A DNA stretch of 64,000 nt from Saccopteryx bilineata. Its lineage: Eukaryota > Chordata > Mammalia > Chiroptera > Emballonuridae. The stretch is taken from positions 279,324,482 to 279,388,481 of the forward strand of contig NC_089490.1 of NCBI RefSeq assembly GCF_036850765.1. Direction: 5' to 3'. Positions within the stretch are counted from its first letter, which is position 1; each line of letters starts with the position of its first letter. The notes beneath the pieces were generated by a model that saw only the letters and a program-made list of their open reading frames with translations, had not been told where the DNA came from and ran no database searches. This document shows, in pieces, positions 13,186 to 24,149 of this stretch. The position numbers and the translations under genes are program-made.

Positions 13186-14021
13186 TTAGCAACCTCCACG
13201 CTGGTCACTAAAAGCATGTTCTATCCATACACGCCTCCTCTCTTAGTGTCAAAGAAAACACTTTGCTTGACTTTTCAGAATAATTATCAAAACTATCGTT
13301 ATACGGAGTAGGGATGGCTTCAACCAATTCTACTAATTCATCACGTGCATCTTAGAACTGGGAGAGTCACAGATTATCTTCTGTAATGCAACTAGATAAA
13401 TGGAGAATGCAGAATTCCGAACATATGATCTATGAGTGTCCCGTGATCACCAAGAATGGGAGACTTTCAGAAAGTTTCAAAGTTTTCTTCCTTTACTGTC
13501 AATGAAGGAATCAGAAGCTCTTTGTTTCAAAGAGTTCTTCTTTCAGAAGTGTGAAACATTTTTCAAAGACAGAGCTTCTAACTTACTGAAATACGTTCTA
13601 GATCTAATTTCCCCTGCCTCAAAAAGATACCCCCTCTGGTCCAGCCAGAAGAAAAGTACAAACTTCTTCTAAGAACATAGTGAGGGGGTTCTGTGAAAAT
13701 TTAGCCATGGGGATGTGCTTGACATGCATGCTGGCACACGCTGGGTTGAGCCAACAGAAGGAGCTGGAAGCAGAGAGATACAAACAACGAGATAATCCTA
13801 GTCACCAGACCTATAAAAAAAGGAGAGAACCCGAATCAAAGATGACCCTTCGGGATACTTTCAGAAACTCCACCACCTGGAAGTATGATTTTGGTCTCCT
13901 AGCCATTAATAGGGTTGGATTCCAGTTGCGAATTTCTGCAGTGACTGACTTACCCAAAACACAGCTCACAGGGGTGTGGGGGCGGGGATGCTGAAGGAGG
14001 CGGGTTCATGGAAGGAAGGGA

Positions 14022-14133
14022 CAAAGGGACTGGAAGAATTTAGAAACCAGGGAAGAGTGAGAATGATCTAGGTTGGGCAAAGGGACTGGAAGAATTTAGA
14101 AATTGGGGAAGAGTGAGAATGATCTAGGTTGGG
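14022..14133 (+). repeat. 56-bp tandem duplication
   Basis: Two head-to-tail copies (14022-14077, 14078-14133) begin CAAAGGGACTGGAAGAATTT and differ at only a few positions (ACCAGGG against ATTGGGG). This is an intronic local duplication. Confidence 0.92.
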
Positions 14134-14137
14134 CTAA

Positions 14138-14280
14138 GGCTTTCAAATGTTGGCTAGCATCAGAACTACCTGGAGGGCATGTTCCTGTAGATTGCTGAGT
14201 CCCACCCTGGGTTCTCTGAAGGAGTCCAATTATTTGCCTACTTGGGGAGCCTGTGCTGAGAATTTCTAGTGCTTTAGCTC
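14138..14280 (+). mobile_element. MER5A-like hAT remnant
   Basis: It contains the typical sequence of pieces 'ttggctagcatcagaactacc', 'attgctgagtcccaccc' and 'gagaatttctagtgc'. The ends are not well preserved, and the family assignment is by recalled consensus. Confidence 0.6.
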
Positions 14281-14399
14281 TAGTCTAGGGAGAGGGTTTG
14301 GTCTGGGGAGGGTATTTATTGCTTTTTTGCTGACAGCCCAAGAATCTGTGTCCTTGGACAGAACCTGCAGAAGTTGAACAGAAGGAATCTCCACACCAC

Positions 14400-14545
14400 A
14401 CTGTAATTGACACATAAATTCTTATTTCATTTTCACAACATCCTTCACTGTCACACTTCATTCTATTTTACAGACAAGAACACTGAGGCTCAGAGTGGCT
14501 GTCCAAAGCCACAGAGTTGGCAAGTGGAAAAAAATCAGGTCTGTG
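14400..14545 (+). repeat. MIR-like SINE remnant
   Basis: The pieces 'tttcacaacatcctt', 'attttacagacaagaacactgaggctcagag' (split across the block) and 'ccaaagccacagagttgg' are the characteristic core of MIR elements. The 5' part is missing. Confidence 0.7.
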
Positions 14546-15592
14546 AAAAAGAGGAAAAGCAAGAGCTTCACGTACAATGTAGATAGACTGCATTTTTTTA
14601 AAAAAAAATTAAAATAGGCCTAATGCTAAAATGCTACTGAACATAGATGTTTTCTTTGCTAACGAAAAAGGTCTGTGGAACATGTTTAAAGAGGCTCTAT
14701 CAGTGTTTTAATGTAGTACTGGGAAAGGTTATTCAATTCAAATTAGTATTTTTGGCATTTGCAGATCTTAAAATATAAACAAAATCCCTAAGTTCCTTAG
14801 ATAATAGGATTGGGCAAATATTGACGGCATTTTTATGTCAAGTGTTAAGATTCTGCCTCGGGGTAGCTAGTCCTCCTTTCTCTTAGATCCCTGGGAAAGG
14901 GAAGAACTAACTTCCTGGTAGGGAAAAGCAGTCAGAGGCATACAGGTATTTTTCTAAACCAAAAGGATGGCCTTTGTAAGACAGCACTTTTAGACCATTC
15001 TTCCTTGAACTATCTGTACCAGGTGGAGCTCTGAGGCAGTTAGAGTAAAAGGTTTATCAAAAATTCCAGTCAGACCTCTGGGCCTGAACAATGTAGGCTA
15101 GGAATGTATGATTGTGTGTCTTAAATCTTGCCTTTTTGTACTTGATGAGGTCATGTCTCCAAAGAGAGAACAATGGAATTTAGACTACAGAGCCTTCAGG
15201 CATCTCTCATACACCCTGGTCTGAAATCCTCTGTACTCTTCCTGTACTGATGAACACTCACTCAGTCTTTCCCTTGAATAGCTGCCCCATGGGGCAGGCT
15301 GCCTCCTGATTCACAAATAAACTTTATAAAGATCAGCCTATCTTTATCGGTATTTAATAAATGGGCAGGGCCAATGAGTTGGAAAGATCAGAAATTAACA
15401 ACATTGTCAACATAAGTTGTCAATATTAATCTAAACATTTTTCTTTATTCTAGTTTCTGTTCAATTCTAGTCTAGTCGCCTCCAAAGTTAAAAATAAAAT
15501 GCTATTAACTGACGACTACATTAAAATGTGTAAGATATTGAAAAATGAGAAAGACTAATAAGGTAAGTTTCCTGAAGAAGAAATGACTGGGA

Positions 15593-15615
15593 CACACACA
15601 CACACACACACACAC
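15593..15615 (+). repeat. (CA)n microsatellite
   Basis: A short uninterrupted CA tract of about 11 units, intronic. Confidence 0.9.
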
Positions 15616-16201
15616 CACAACTCTGTGATACAGTAGGTAGGATGGAGTGACCACAGTGTCCACAGGTTGGATGAAGATCAATATATATTTTTAAACAGAC
15701 TGAGGTAAACACGTCTCTTTCTCAATGGGGTACAGTGTCTTACAAGCCTTTGGGGTTGAGTTTCCACTCTTAACTATTCCTGAATGACTGGAACACTTCA
15801 TGAGTACCTGTGGTTTTTCATTCTGGAGGAGAGGGGGGCTTCCTTTTTTTCTCTTTTTCCTCAAACATAAGATCTATATCACATATACTTCACTGTTTAC
15901 AAGTTTTTTTAAAAAACCAATAACATTGAGTGTTGGTCATTGTACAGTTAGTTGTAATTATGGTCCTCCATGTTTGACAATGAGCCAATGTTAACCTCCT
16001 TCTTGTTATACTTAAACCTCCTTTGCCCATCTTGAAGAGGTGATTTCCATGTCTGGCTAGAAACTGGTACAGCAAACATATATGCATTAATATAATATTG
16101 AAACAAATATTTGCAGGTTATTTATAAAACCACAATTGTGGTATAACATCTATTCCTTAGAAATAATCTTTACAGTCTGTGTTGAAATGTCAGTAGATAT
16201 G

Positions 16202-16891
16202 TGTAAGGCCAATAGCCATGGCCACTATCACAGCTGCCTGGCCCATGCAGGTTCATATTTGATTTGGACAGACAGTAATGAAATAACAGAGCCAAGAACT
16301 GGTAGGCCATTACCTTTAATCCTAGCTTGCACCTGGCAGGCGAGAAAATACACACGGTGGGAAAACACTTCCCTTTCCATTTAGGGCTCCCAAAGCCACT
16401 GACTCATCTGAGTTTTCTAGAATCAAAGCTTTCTACCTCACCAGCCTTATTCACCTCTGTTCCTCATCTCCTTCTTTCTGCACAAACTGGTTTCTCCTTC
16501 AGCACTCCACTATCTTGGCTGCCTCTCCTCTGCAATGCTGATGGCAGAAACTGAGAGAGAGAGCCCCCAGTCTGCCTCATTTTATAGTGTAAAAATTAAA
16601 ACCTTTAAGCCAATATACAAATAAGGAAGTTTCTGATACAAAGCCATTCATCTGAGGCATAAATGGGATTTCTCATAAGAGTGCACCACCCCACATCATG
16701 CAACAGTCAAGGGTGTGGGGAAAGATCAGTTTTGAGAAGATCTTAGTATTAAAACAGTGGGAAAGGTTTAATCTTAAAACTAAGCCTTAGGCTATAATGA
16801 CTTTGCCAGCTTACAGCCTGTCTCCCACACCCCATACAAACTATAAGCGAGCAAACATATATATCATATTTACAAACTTATTTGACTAACA
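16202..16891 (-). mobile_element. Solo LTR of the same family as the 31587-34028 element
   Basis: This 690-bp LTR starts TGTAAGGCC and ends TAACA on the plus strand. It is flanked by a perfect 5-bp duplication ATATG (16197-16201 and 16892-16896). It aligns along its whole length with the two LTRs at 31587 and 33344, including the 'tggcccRtgcaggtt', 'ccattacctttaatcctagcttgcacc' and 'gagtgcaccaccccacatcatg' blocks. Read on the minus strand it has a TATAAA box (complement near 16583) and an ATTAAA signal (complement near 16314). Internal sequence was lost, as in LTR-LTR recombination. It differs from the pair by scattered substitutions and small indels. Confidence 0.93.
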
Positions 16892-17394
16892 ATATGTCAT
16901 TTGGAAATTTCTACTTAAAGTAGGTCCAGTAAGCTTTTTATCTAATAAATAAAAAATAAAACAATTTATTTTTATATTTTATAATTAAAAGACATAGCAT
17001 CTCTTACAGTCTCGCTCCTTCAAACAAATATAACAGTTAAGCTTTCGTCTATCTTCAGTGCTGTCTCACATCTCATTTCTCTAAGCTTCCGTCACTCAGT
17101 GTGCTTATTTAAAACAAATCCAACATACAATGCTCATAGGATCCAAAATGGAACTCACACATGTCTGTTCAAATAAATGACTAGAGCATTTCATATGAAA
17201 GACTTCACTTGACATGTCTCTATTTCAGACACGGACGGAATCTGGGGGATCAAATCACAGAGAAAACTAAGGGGAGAGAGTTTTAGTAATTGATCCACTT
17301 GCAATTAGTCTCTCCCCTTTTCCTTAGCTCTTTGAATCTCCATTATTGATCATCTTTGACCATATATTAAAATTATTTAAGTTGTGACCTTATT

Positions 17395-18065
17395 GGTGAA
17401 TTGGGACCTTCTGGAGGGTAGAAGGTATGTGTCACTGTCATCACCAGAATGCAGCCCAGTGCCGAACACATCCCAGGTGCTCAGTGCAAGCTGGCACAAG
17501 TGCTTTCAGCTCTTTGATAGATTAGAATTCATGACAGATTTACCTCTGGGCTCCATGCTTATTGGGTCCGTATCACATATCTGTACACATTTGAATGGAG
17601 GCTTCCTCTGCTGTGGTTTGTGCTTTGCCACAATAACCCCCATGCTGGGTTTTCCAGGGCAGTCTCAATTTGCAAAGAAAGAAAAAGCAATTGTACACAG
17701 CATATAACATGAGGAGTAAAGCTGTTCAGCTTGAGGTATAAACTCTATTATGATTGTTGAGAATGTTGATCATACACGCTGAGAGAACTGCGCGATACTG
17801 CCTTCGGGAGCCGGTCCATCCAGTGTCTCACCATCTTTATTTAATCCCAGGCTGTAGGAGGAGTTTTCCAATTCAAGACCACTTTGTCTTCCTGTGCTAT
17901 CTGTTGCTTCCTTTCCATTCAACCCCACCTGCTTCCTGGCCTTTATGTTGTTGCCTCCATTGGTGTCATCTCATACGAAGCCCATCCTGACACCTTCAGC
18001 CCTGGGTTCCAGCCCTGCTAACATTTCTACAGCCCTTTCCATTGGCCCAGCCCTGCATTCCTAGG
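17395..18065. repeat. Possible L2-like remnants
   Basis: Pieces such as 'ctggagggtagaaggtatgtg' with 'gcccagtgccgaacacat' (about 17410-17475), and a pyrimidine-rich stretch with 'cagccctttccattggccc' further on, resemble decayed 3' ends of L2-type LINEs. The signal is weak and bounds are approximate. Confidence 0.35.
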
Positions 18066-18429
18066 CTGCAGCTCACTGGGCCCCTTGTCTCATCTCCCTG
18101 TTTATAATCAGCAGAGCCCAGCTACTGAGTCTCCATAGGACCTGAGCCAGGTTCCTAAGACTATGTAATGGTGTGAGAAGTGAGTGGGCTTCTGCAGAGC
18201 TTCAAAAAGCAGAGATGAGATTGTTTTAAGAAAGACAAGTAGCTCCCAGGCAAAGCTGAAATAGAAGGCACATGCTCAGTAAGGCCTTGTTTATACTATC
18301 CCCTTTGATCAGGCAGGGGAAGCAGTAGAATTCACCAGTGAGGGCAGCACAGAGCAGGCCAGGGGTGCCAGATCTAGGCCCCTCTAGAGTCACAAGCCTC
18401 CCTACACTCAACCATCTATAAGAAAAGGC

Positions 18430-18725
18430 TGTGCTGAGCCTTCTGCTTGGAATGTTCTTCCTTCTTCTCCCTCTGGGCCCCTTGCCTCTGAGCAGTCAGT
18501 GCTGCCAGTTCACTCAGAGCTCCACCTCACCACTCTGCTCCCTTCTTCATAGCTCCAGGCACAAGCTTCTTGAGCACCTGCAACACCTGATGTTTAAGTC
18601 TGCTCCCTTCATGACATGGAGGAGGCAAGGGAGCATCAACCTACATTTTTGTTTGTCCTTTGCTCCCTACTGTGGAGCACTGAGTAAGAGCTCAGTAATC
18701 ATTACTCAGTGAAATGGTGCATAAT
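18430..18725 (-). repeat. L2-like LINE remnant
   Basis: The pieces 'tgcttggaatgttcttcc', 'cagttcactcagagctcca' and 'agcactgagtaagagctcagtaat' match the order in reversed L2 3' ends. It is decayed, and no coding sequence is readable. Confidence 0.55.
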
Positions 18726-18747
18726 TGCTTTAAGGCCTGTCTCCTAG

Positions 18748-18915
18748 ACCAGTGTTCTCATCTGGGGCAATTTTTCTCCCAGGGAACATTTGCCAATGTC
18801 TGGGCATCTGGAGACATTTTGGTTGTCACAACTGTGGAGGGAGGGGGTATTACTGACATCTAGTGTGTTGAGGTGGCCACAACTGCTGGTAAATGTACTA
18901 CAATGCTCATGATAG
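18748..18915 (+). mobile_element. MER20-like hAT-Charlie MITE, 3' truncated
   Basis: It begins at 'gaccagtgttctcatctgggg' and continues with 'catttgccaatgtctgg', 'ggagacattttggttgtcac' and 'ttactgacatctagtg', the MER20 order, then fades out near 18915. This is a second copy related to that at 12121. Confidence 0.8.
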
Positions 18916-19013
18916 TGCCCCTCTCCCAGAATGTGCTCCTGCTCTGGGTAGCGGGTTCCTTGAGGGCCTAATTTGGGGTGTATGTTTCCCCAACACCAAA
19001 CACATGTTCAGCT

Positions 19014-19170
19014 CAGTGGTTCTCAAACCTCTGCTGCATCAGAATCATGTTTGGAACTTGGTAAAATACAGAGGCCCAGGTCCTTCCGCTACATTCATGA
19101 GCTGAGCTTCTGTGTGTTCAATTAGCTCTGCGGGCAATGCCAAAACACACTGGAATTTGAGAGCCACTGT
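19014..19170 (+). mobile_element. MER5A-like hAT MITE
   Basis: It begins CAGTGGTTCTCAAACCTC and ends with 'tttgagagccactgtc', an inverted terminal pair of the Charlie/MER5 kind. Its interior has the pieces 'gcatcagaatcatg' and 'aggcccaggtcctt'. It is nearly full length. Confidence 0.8.
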
Positions 19171-19813
19171 CTTAGCCGCAGCATGAAAGACTCCTAACAA
19201 TTCTCTTCATCTCTTCTCAACAGGATGGGAGCATCATGGTCCCCACGGCCAACAGCCATGCATTTAGACCAATCGCCAGAGGCTCTGAATGGGTAACCCG
19301 TGAAAATCTGGAAACAATGCTAAATTTGCAAGGGAACAGCTAAGTAGGAGACAAATGGTGGTTGTCTTAATTCCTTGACCACCTGATCCCTACTCAGAAA
19401 CCAATGAAATTAGGAGTTTATCATAACTGATCTGATTTGAGCTAAGTGTGGGAACAGGAAATTATACCAATCATGAGTGAGCCTTTCTCCCATGATGGGG
19501 GTTGGAAACCTATGGCTTGCGAGCCAGATGTGGCTTTTTGGATGGCTGCATCTGGCTCGCAGAAAAATCTTTAATAAAAAAAAATGTTAAAAATATAAAA
19601 CATTCTCATGTATTGTAATCCATTCATTTCCTACCGCTCATGTTCATGGTTGTGGGTGGCTGGAGCCAATCACAGCTGTCCTCAAGGACAACACCAAATT
19701 CTTATTGGATAATGAGTAACGTACACGGGTCGTTGTGAGGTCAGGAAGTGAACATCCCTCCTTTTAATCAAGTAGTCAGCTAGCTAATTGCAGAAACTCT
19801 TTTGACGAAGAAG

Positions 19814-22129
19814 ATGGCTAAAAGAAAAAAAGATGAGGAGTATCGTACTTTTCAGCAGAAATGGACAGAGGAATTCACCTTTGTGGAGAGAGCAGGTTCT
19901 GCAGTGGGTCTAATATGCAATGATAAAATTGCATTGATGAAACGGTCAAATATAAAGCAGCATTTCGACACACGCCATACTACATTTGCATCGAAATATC
20001 CAGAGGGGGACAGCAGGAAGAAAGCATGTCAAGAGCTACTGTGCAGAGTGCAAGCTAGTCAGCAGCAACTCCATGTTTGGACTCAACAAGGTGACTGGAA
20101 TTTGGCTAGCTTTGCTGGTGTTTTAGCAATTGTGACAAATGGAAAGCCATTCACAGATGGGGAGTATGCCAAAACATTCATGCTTAATGTTGCCAATGAA
20201 CTTTTTGACGACTTTTTGGATAAAGACAAGATAATCAAATGAATAAAAGACATGCCTCTGTAGGCAAGAACTGTTCACGATCGTACCATCATGATGGCAA
20301 ATCAAATTGAGGCAACACAAGTGAAGGACATAAATGCAGCACCATTTTCTCTCACTTTGGATGAGTCAACAGACGTAAGCCATTTATCCCAGTTCAGCGT
20401 GATTGCAAGGTATGCTGCAGGTGACACACTACGTGAGGATAGTCTTGCTGTTTTGCCTATGAAAGAGACAACAAGAGGGGAAGTTTACTCCAGTCTTTCA
20501 CTGAGTTGGCTAAAGAAAAAAATCTACCAATGGATAAACTTATTTCGGTGTGTACTGATGGTGCTCCGTGCATGCTGGGGAAAAACAGAGGATTCTTAGC
20601 GCTTCTTCATGAACATGAAAAGAGGCCCATCCTAAGTTTCCACTGCATCCTACATCAGGAGGCACTTTGTGCTCAGATGTGTGGCGAGCAGCTTGGTGAG
20701 GTGATGTCGCTGGTCATTTGGGTGGTCAACTTTATTGTTGCCAGAGCTTTAAATGATTGCCAGTTTAAAACACTGCTGGATAAAGTTGGGAATAATTATC
20801 CTGATCTTCTTCTGCACAGCAATGTGCATTGGTTGTCAAGAGGGAAGGTGCTCAGCCATTTCGCGGCTTGTCTGAGCGAAATCTGGACTTTTCTTGAAAA
20901 ACGTCAAGCATCCTGAGTTAGCTAACACTGAGTGGCTCCCGAAGTTCTACTATCTCATGGACATGACTGAACATCTGAATCAGCTCAATGTGAAAATGCA
21001 AGGCATTGGAAATATAGTCTTATCCCTTCAATAAGCAGTGTTTGCATTTGAAAATAAGCTGGAACTCTTCATCGCAGAGACTGAAACAGGTCATTTACTA
21101 CACTTTGAAAAACTGGGGGAGTTTAAAGATGCATGCATAGCAAGTGACCCTGCTCAACCTCTTGATCTCCAGCAGCTAGCAGGCTTCACATCTAATCTCC
21201 TGCAGTCATTCAAAGCATGCTTTGGAGAATTTCGTGAGTGCACTCGTCTTTTTTAGTTCATCATCCATCCACACAAGAGTGCAGTGGACAGAGCTGACCT
21301 GAGTTACATCCCCAGTGTCTCTGTCAGAGATTTTGAGCTACAAGCTGCTGACCTGAAGGCCTCAGACATGTGGGTGAATAAGTTCAAGTCACTGAATGAA
21401 GATTTGGAAAGACTTGCATGACAGCAAGCAGAGTTGGCGAGCAAACACAAGTGGGAGAAATGAAAAAACTTCAACCCGCAGACCAGTTGATTGTCAAAAC
21501 TTGGAACGAAGGCCCTGGCTGGTTGGCTCAGCAGTAGAGCGTCGGCCTGGCGTGCAGGAGTCCTGGGTTCGATTCCCGGCCAGGGCACACAGGATAAGTG
21601 CCCATCTGCTTCTCCACCCCTCCCCCTCTCCTTCCTCTCTGTCTCTCTCTTCCCCTCCCACAGCCAAGGCTCCATTGGAGCAAAGATGGCCCCGGCGCTG
21701 AGGATGGCTCTGTGGCCTCTGCCTCAGGCGCTAGAATGGCTCTGGATGCAACAGAGCGACGCCCCAGAGGGGCAGAGCATCGCCCCCTGGTGGGCATGCC
21801 GGGTGGATCCCGGTCGGGCGCATGCGGGAGTCTGTCTGACTGCCTCCCCATTTCCAGCTTCGGAAAAATGAAAAAAAAAAAACAAAACAAAACTTGGAAC
21901 GAGCTTCCCGTCACATACCACACACTGCAGCATGTGAGTATTGCTGTACTGACAATGTTTAGCTCTATGTATGCATGTGAGCAGTCTTTTTCTCACATCT
22001 AAAGAACGTTAAGACCAACCTATGATCACGTTTAATGGATGGAAGTCTCAACACCTGTATGAAGCTTAACCTCACTACGTATCAACCAGACTACAAAGCC
22101 ATCAGCAAAACCATGCAGCACCAGAAGTC
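19814..22129 (+). pseudogene. hAT transposase pseudogene (GTF2IRD2/ZBED-like)
   Basis: The probable start is ATG at 19814 (MAKRKKDEEYRTFQQKW). N-terminal residues hold a zinc-finger-like segment with a C and an H-x(4)-H pair. Next come the RNase-H-like catalytic block (LDESTDVSHLSQF, about 20356-20395), a CTDGAPCMLGK block (about 20551-20585), HCILHQEALC (about 20641-20670), and at the end a CEQSFSHI dimerisation motif (about 21979-22002), in hAT order. The frame is broken by stops at 20240-20242 and 20261-20263, a frameshift near 20490-20506, another near 20905-20916, stops near 21033 and 21254, and a SINE at 21510-21887. It resembles the transposase behind the hAT-derived C-terminal part of GTF2IRD2. 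It is not functional. Confidence 0.92.
21510..21887 (+). repeat. Long tRNA-derived SINE (Rhin-1-like), full length
   Basis: It has a tRNA-like head with box A (GGCTCAGCAGTAGAGC) and box B (GGGTTCGATTCCC), a pyrimidine-rich stretch, a unique body with 'gagcatcgccccctggtggg' and an A-rich tail. It is flanked by a perfect 15-bp duplication CAAAACTTGGAACGA (21495-21509 and 21888-21902). It interrupts the transposase pseudogene. The intact promoter boxes and duplication suggest a young insertion. Confidence 0.96.
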
Positions 22130-22304
22130 GCATTAATGGTAAGAAGTACTTTATTCATCATTGGTTAGCAACAGCATGACAACGTTATTAAAAAGAATTC
22201 AGAGACTTATTGTACGTTAAAAGTGTTGGTCTTACATAAAATGCACACATTTACTTGTATTTAGTGTTAAACATATTGTATGGCTCTCACGGAATTACAT
22301 TTTA

Positions 22305-22501
22305 TTATTTTTTTTAATTTATTTATTTAGAAAGGAGATAGAGAGGGAGAGAAGAGAGAGACAGAGAGAGAGAGAAGGGGGGAGGAGCAGGAAGCATCAA
22401 CTCCCATATGTGCCTTGACCAGGCAAACCCAGGGTTTCGAACCGGTGACCTCAGCATTTCCAGATCGACGCTTTATCCACTGAGCCACCACAGGTCAGGC
22501 A
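22305..22501 (-). repeat. VES-like tRNA-derived SINE, reverse
   Basis: On the minus strand it begins GCCTGACCTGTGGTGGCTCAG and carries a box-B-like GGTTCGAAACCC, ending in a purine/pyrimidine-rich tail. A perfect 14-bp duplication GGAATTACATTTTA (22291-22304 and 22502-22515) brackets it. It sits inside the 3' end of the hAT element. Confidence 0.93.
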
Positions 22502-22642
22502 GGAATTACATTTTAAAATGCGTTTTGTTCATGGCTTTCTTAGCCAATAAGGTTCCAGACCCCTGTCCCATGAAGTATGCTTGCTTTTGCTTTAGTTAAA
22601 AACAAAATTTAAAGAGGCCTTTCTTACCATGAATATCTAAAT

Positions 22643-22840
22643 CGGAGATCAGGAACTTTTTCTGTAAAGGGGCAGAGAGTAAATACTTTAGGTTTTGGGG
22701 GTCACACAGAGTGTCTATCACTCCTCACTCTCTTCCTTTCAATGACTTTTAAAATCATAAAACCCACTCTTACCTGCAGTCATACAAATACAGATTAACT
22801 GGAGGGATTTGGCCCATGGGCCATAGCTTGCTGACCCCTG
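22643..22840 (+). mobile_element. hAT-type MITE (ends ...CTGACCCCTG), old
   Basis: It contains 'aggaactttttctgtaaagg', 'agtaaatactttaggttttg' and 'ggatttggcccatgggcc', and ends 'tagcttgctgacccctg', a widespread placental hAT MITE pattern. The left end is decayed and no flanking duplication is recognisable. A partial relative is at 58770-58955. Confidence 0.75.
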
Positions 22841-22866
22841 ACATTTTACTCAAAGCTTTATACATT

Positions 22867-22867
<1 letters not shown>

Positions 22868-22911
<44 letters not shown>

Positions 22912-22919
22912 CCCCCCCC
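22868..22919 (+). repeat. (TA)n microsatellite followed by poly-C
   Basis: About 20 TA units run directly into TTCCCCCCCCC. Intronic simple sequence. Confidence 0.93.
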
Positions 22920-24149
22920 TCTACAATAAAGCCACAGAACTTTCATCACATTCTGAGTCCAGGACTCAAAAATGTCTTCAGAACCGCCAGTAAAAACCAG
23001 CAGTGCCCTTAGTTCGAGCAGAGCAATGCTCTCCTAACCCGGGCTTCGGAGATTGGGAGCACTTGTCTCTGTTGGTAAACAAGAGCTATGCCGTGCGCTC
23101 TCCCAGGAAAGGACTTGGAGAACTTGCCTATCAACTCCCAAATCACTGTCCAAAACCCCGGATTCTTTTTCTCTTTGTGGAAGGAACCTCTTCCGCAGCT
23201 GAGCGTGCACGAGCAGGAGGAAGGGGCTTCTCCCCAGCCAGCTGGGCCAGGGCAGTGACAGCCAGCCAGCCAGATGCCCTCACCCCAGCTACAACAGTCT
23301 CAGAGTCCAGGAGGCAGCATGAGCCCCGCCAAGTCTATTGTCTCTATTTTCTGCCACTGCAGAAACCACCATGGCTCATTCTTTTGATTTGTACTTTCTC
23401 TGCAGAATGAGAGCAGCTTGTTTCCTTCTGATCATTCCCAGACACGGGTTCCCTTGTGCACTGGCATGGTGCTCAAGGCTGGGGCTGCCTGGGTGCAAAG
23501 GTACATGGCTTGTCTGGGTCTCTTCATCTTTAATGATGGGGATGGTTTGACGTGCCCAGGGCCTGGCATGGAGCTTTGGCATAAATGTTAACCGCTCCAG
23601 CTGCTTCATGTCCAGAGACTCCCATCAGAAAGGAGTAAACCACCAGGTGGGGAGTGGCTACACCACATGGCACGTGTGAGACTCAGAGCCCGAAGAGCAA
23701 AAGGGGTGTGCACAGGAAAGAACAAAAGGTTTCCCAGCAGCACTGACCATTTTGTTTCTAATCTCGGCCATTGACTTCTTAAATTTAAAGCTCACATACG
23801 GTACTAAAACAATGGAGAACATGTGTAAGTAAAAGTGAACATCTTCATGCTTTCCTTCTCCACCATCCAAAAAATGACTGACTGACCATTTAGTGTTCAG
23901 CATTAGAGATTATTTTCTACTCAGATAAATTGACTGTGTAGCTATGCTTTTAGTTTTCACCAGAGTTGTTCCTCAGATGACTTGTTCTTACCCTTTGAGA
24001 GCGTATCACTGACTCTTCATGACAACATATATAGATCTACCTTATTCATGGAATGGCTTTGGGTATTTAATGTATAAATATTTCACAATTCATGATTTTA
24101 AAAGTTATTATCCTATTAATGGACATCTGGGTTATTTTTACCTTTTTAC

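Larger units (their letters stand above)
19496..22565 (+). mobile_element. Near-complete autonomous-type hAT transposon, decayed, with two nested SINEs
   Basis: The inverted ends are TGGGGGTTGGAAACC (19496-19510) and GGTTCCAGACCCCTG (22551-22565). Flanking 8-bp target duplications are identical, TCCCATGA (19488-19495 and 22566-22573), which is diagnostic of hAT transposition. The interior encodes a broken transposase. SINEs with their own perfect duplications inserted at 21510-21887 and 22305-22501. Subtracting them and one duplication copy each leaves an original element of roughly 2.47 kb. A deletion derivative of the same family is at 53243-53941. Confidence 0.95.

Noticed and set aside
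21515..21590. tRNA-like sequence with A and B boxes
   Set aside because: It is the head of a SINE with a pyrimidine-rich body, A tail and target duplications. The same head recurs at 29207, 40381, 46543 and 53521. It is not a tRNA gene.
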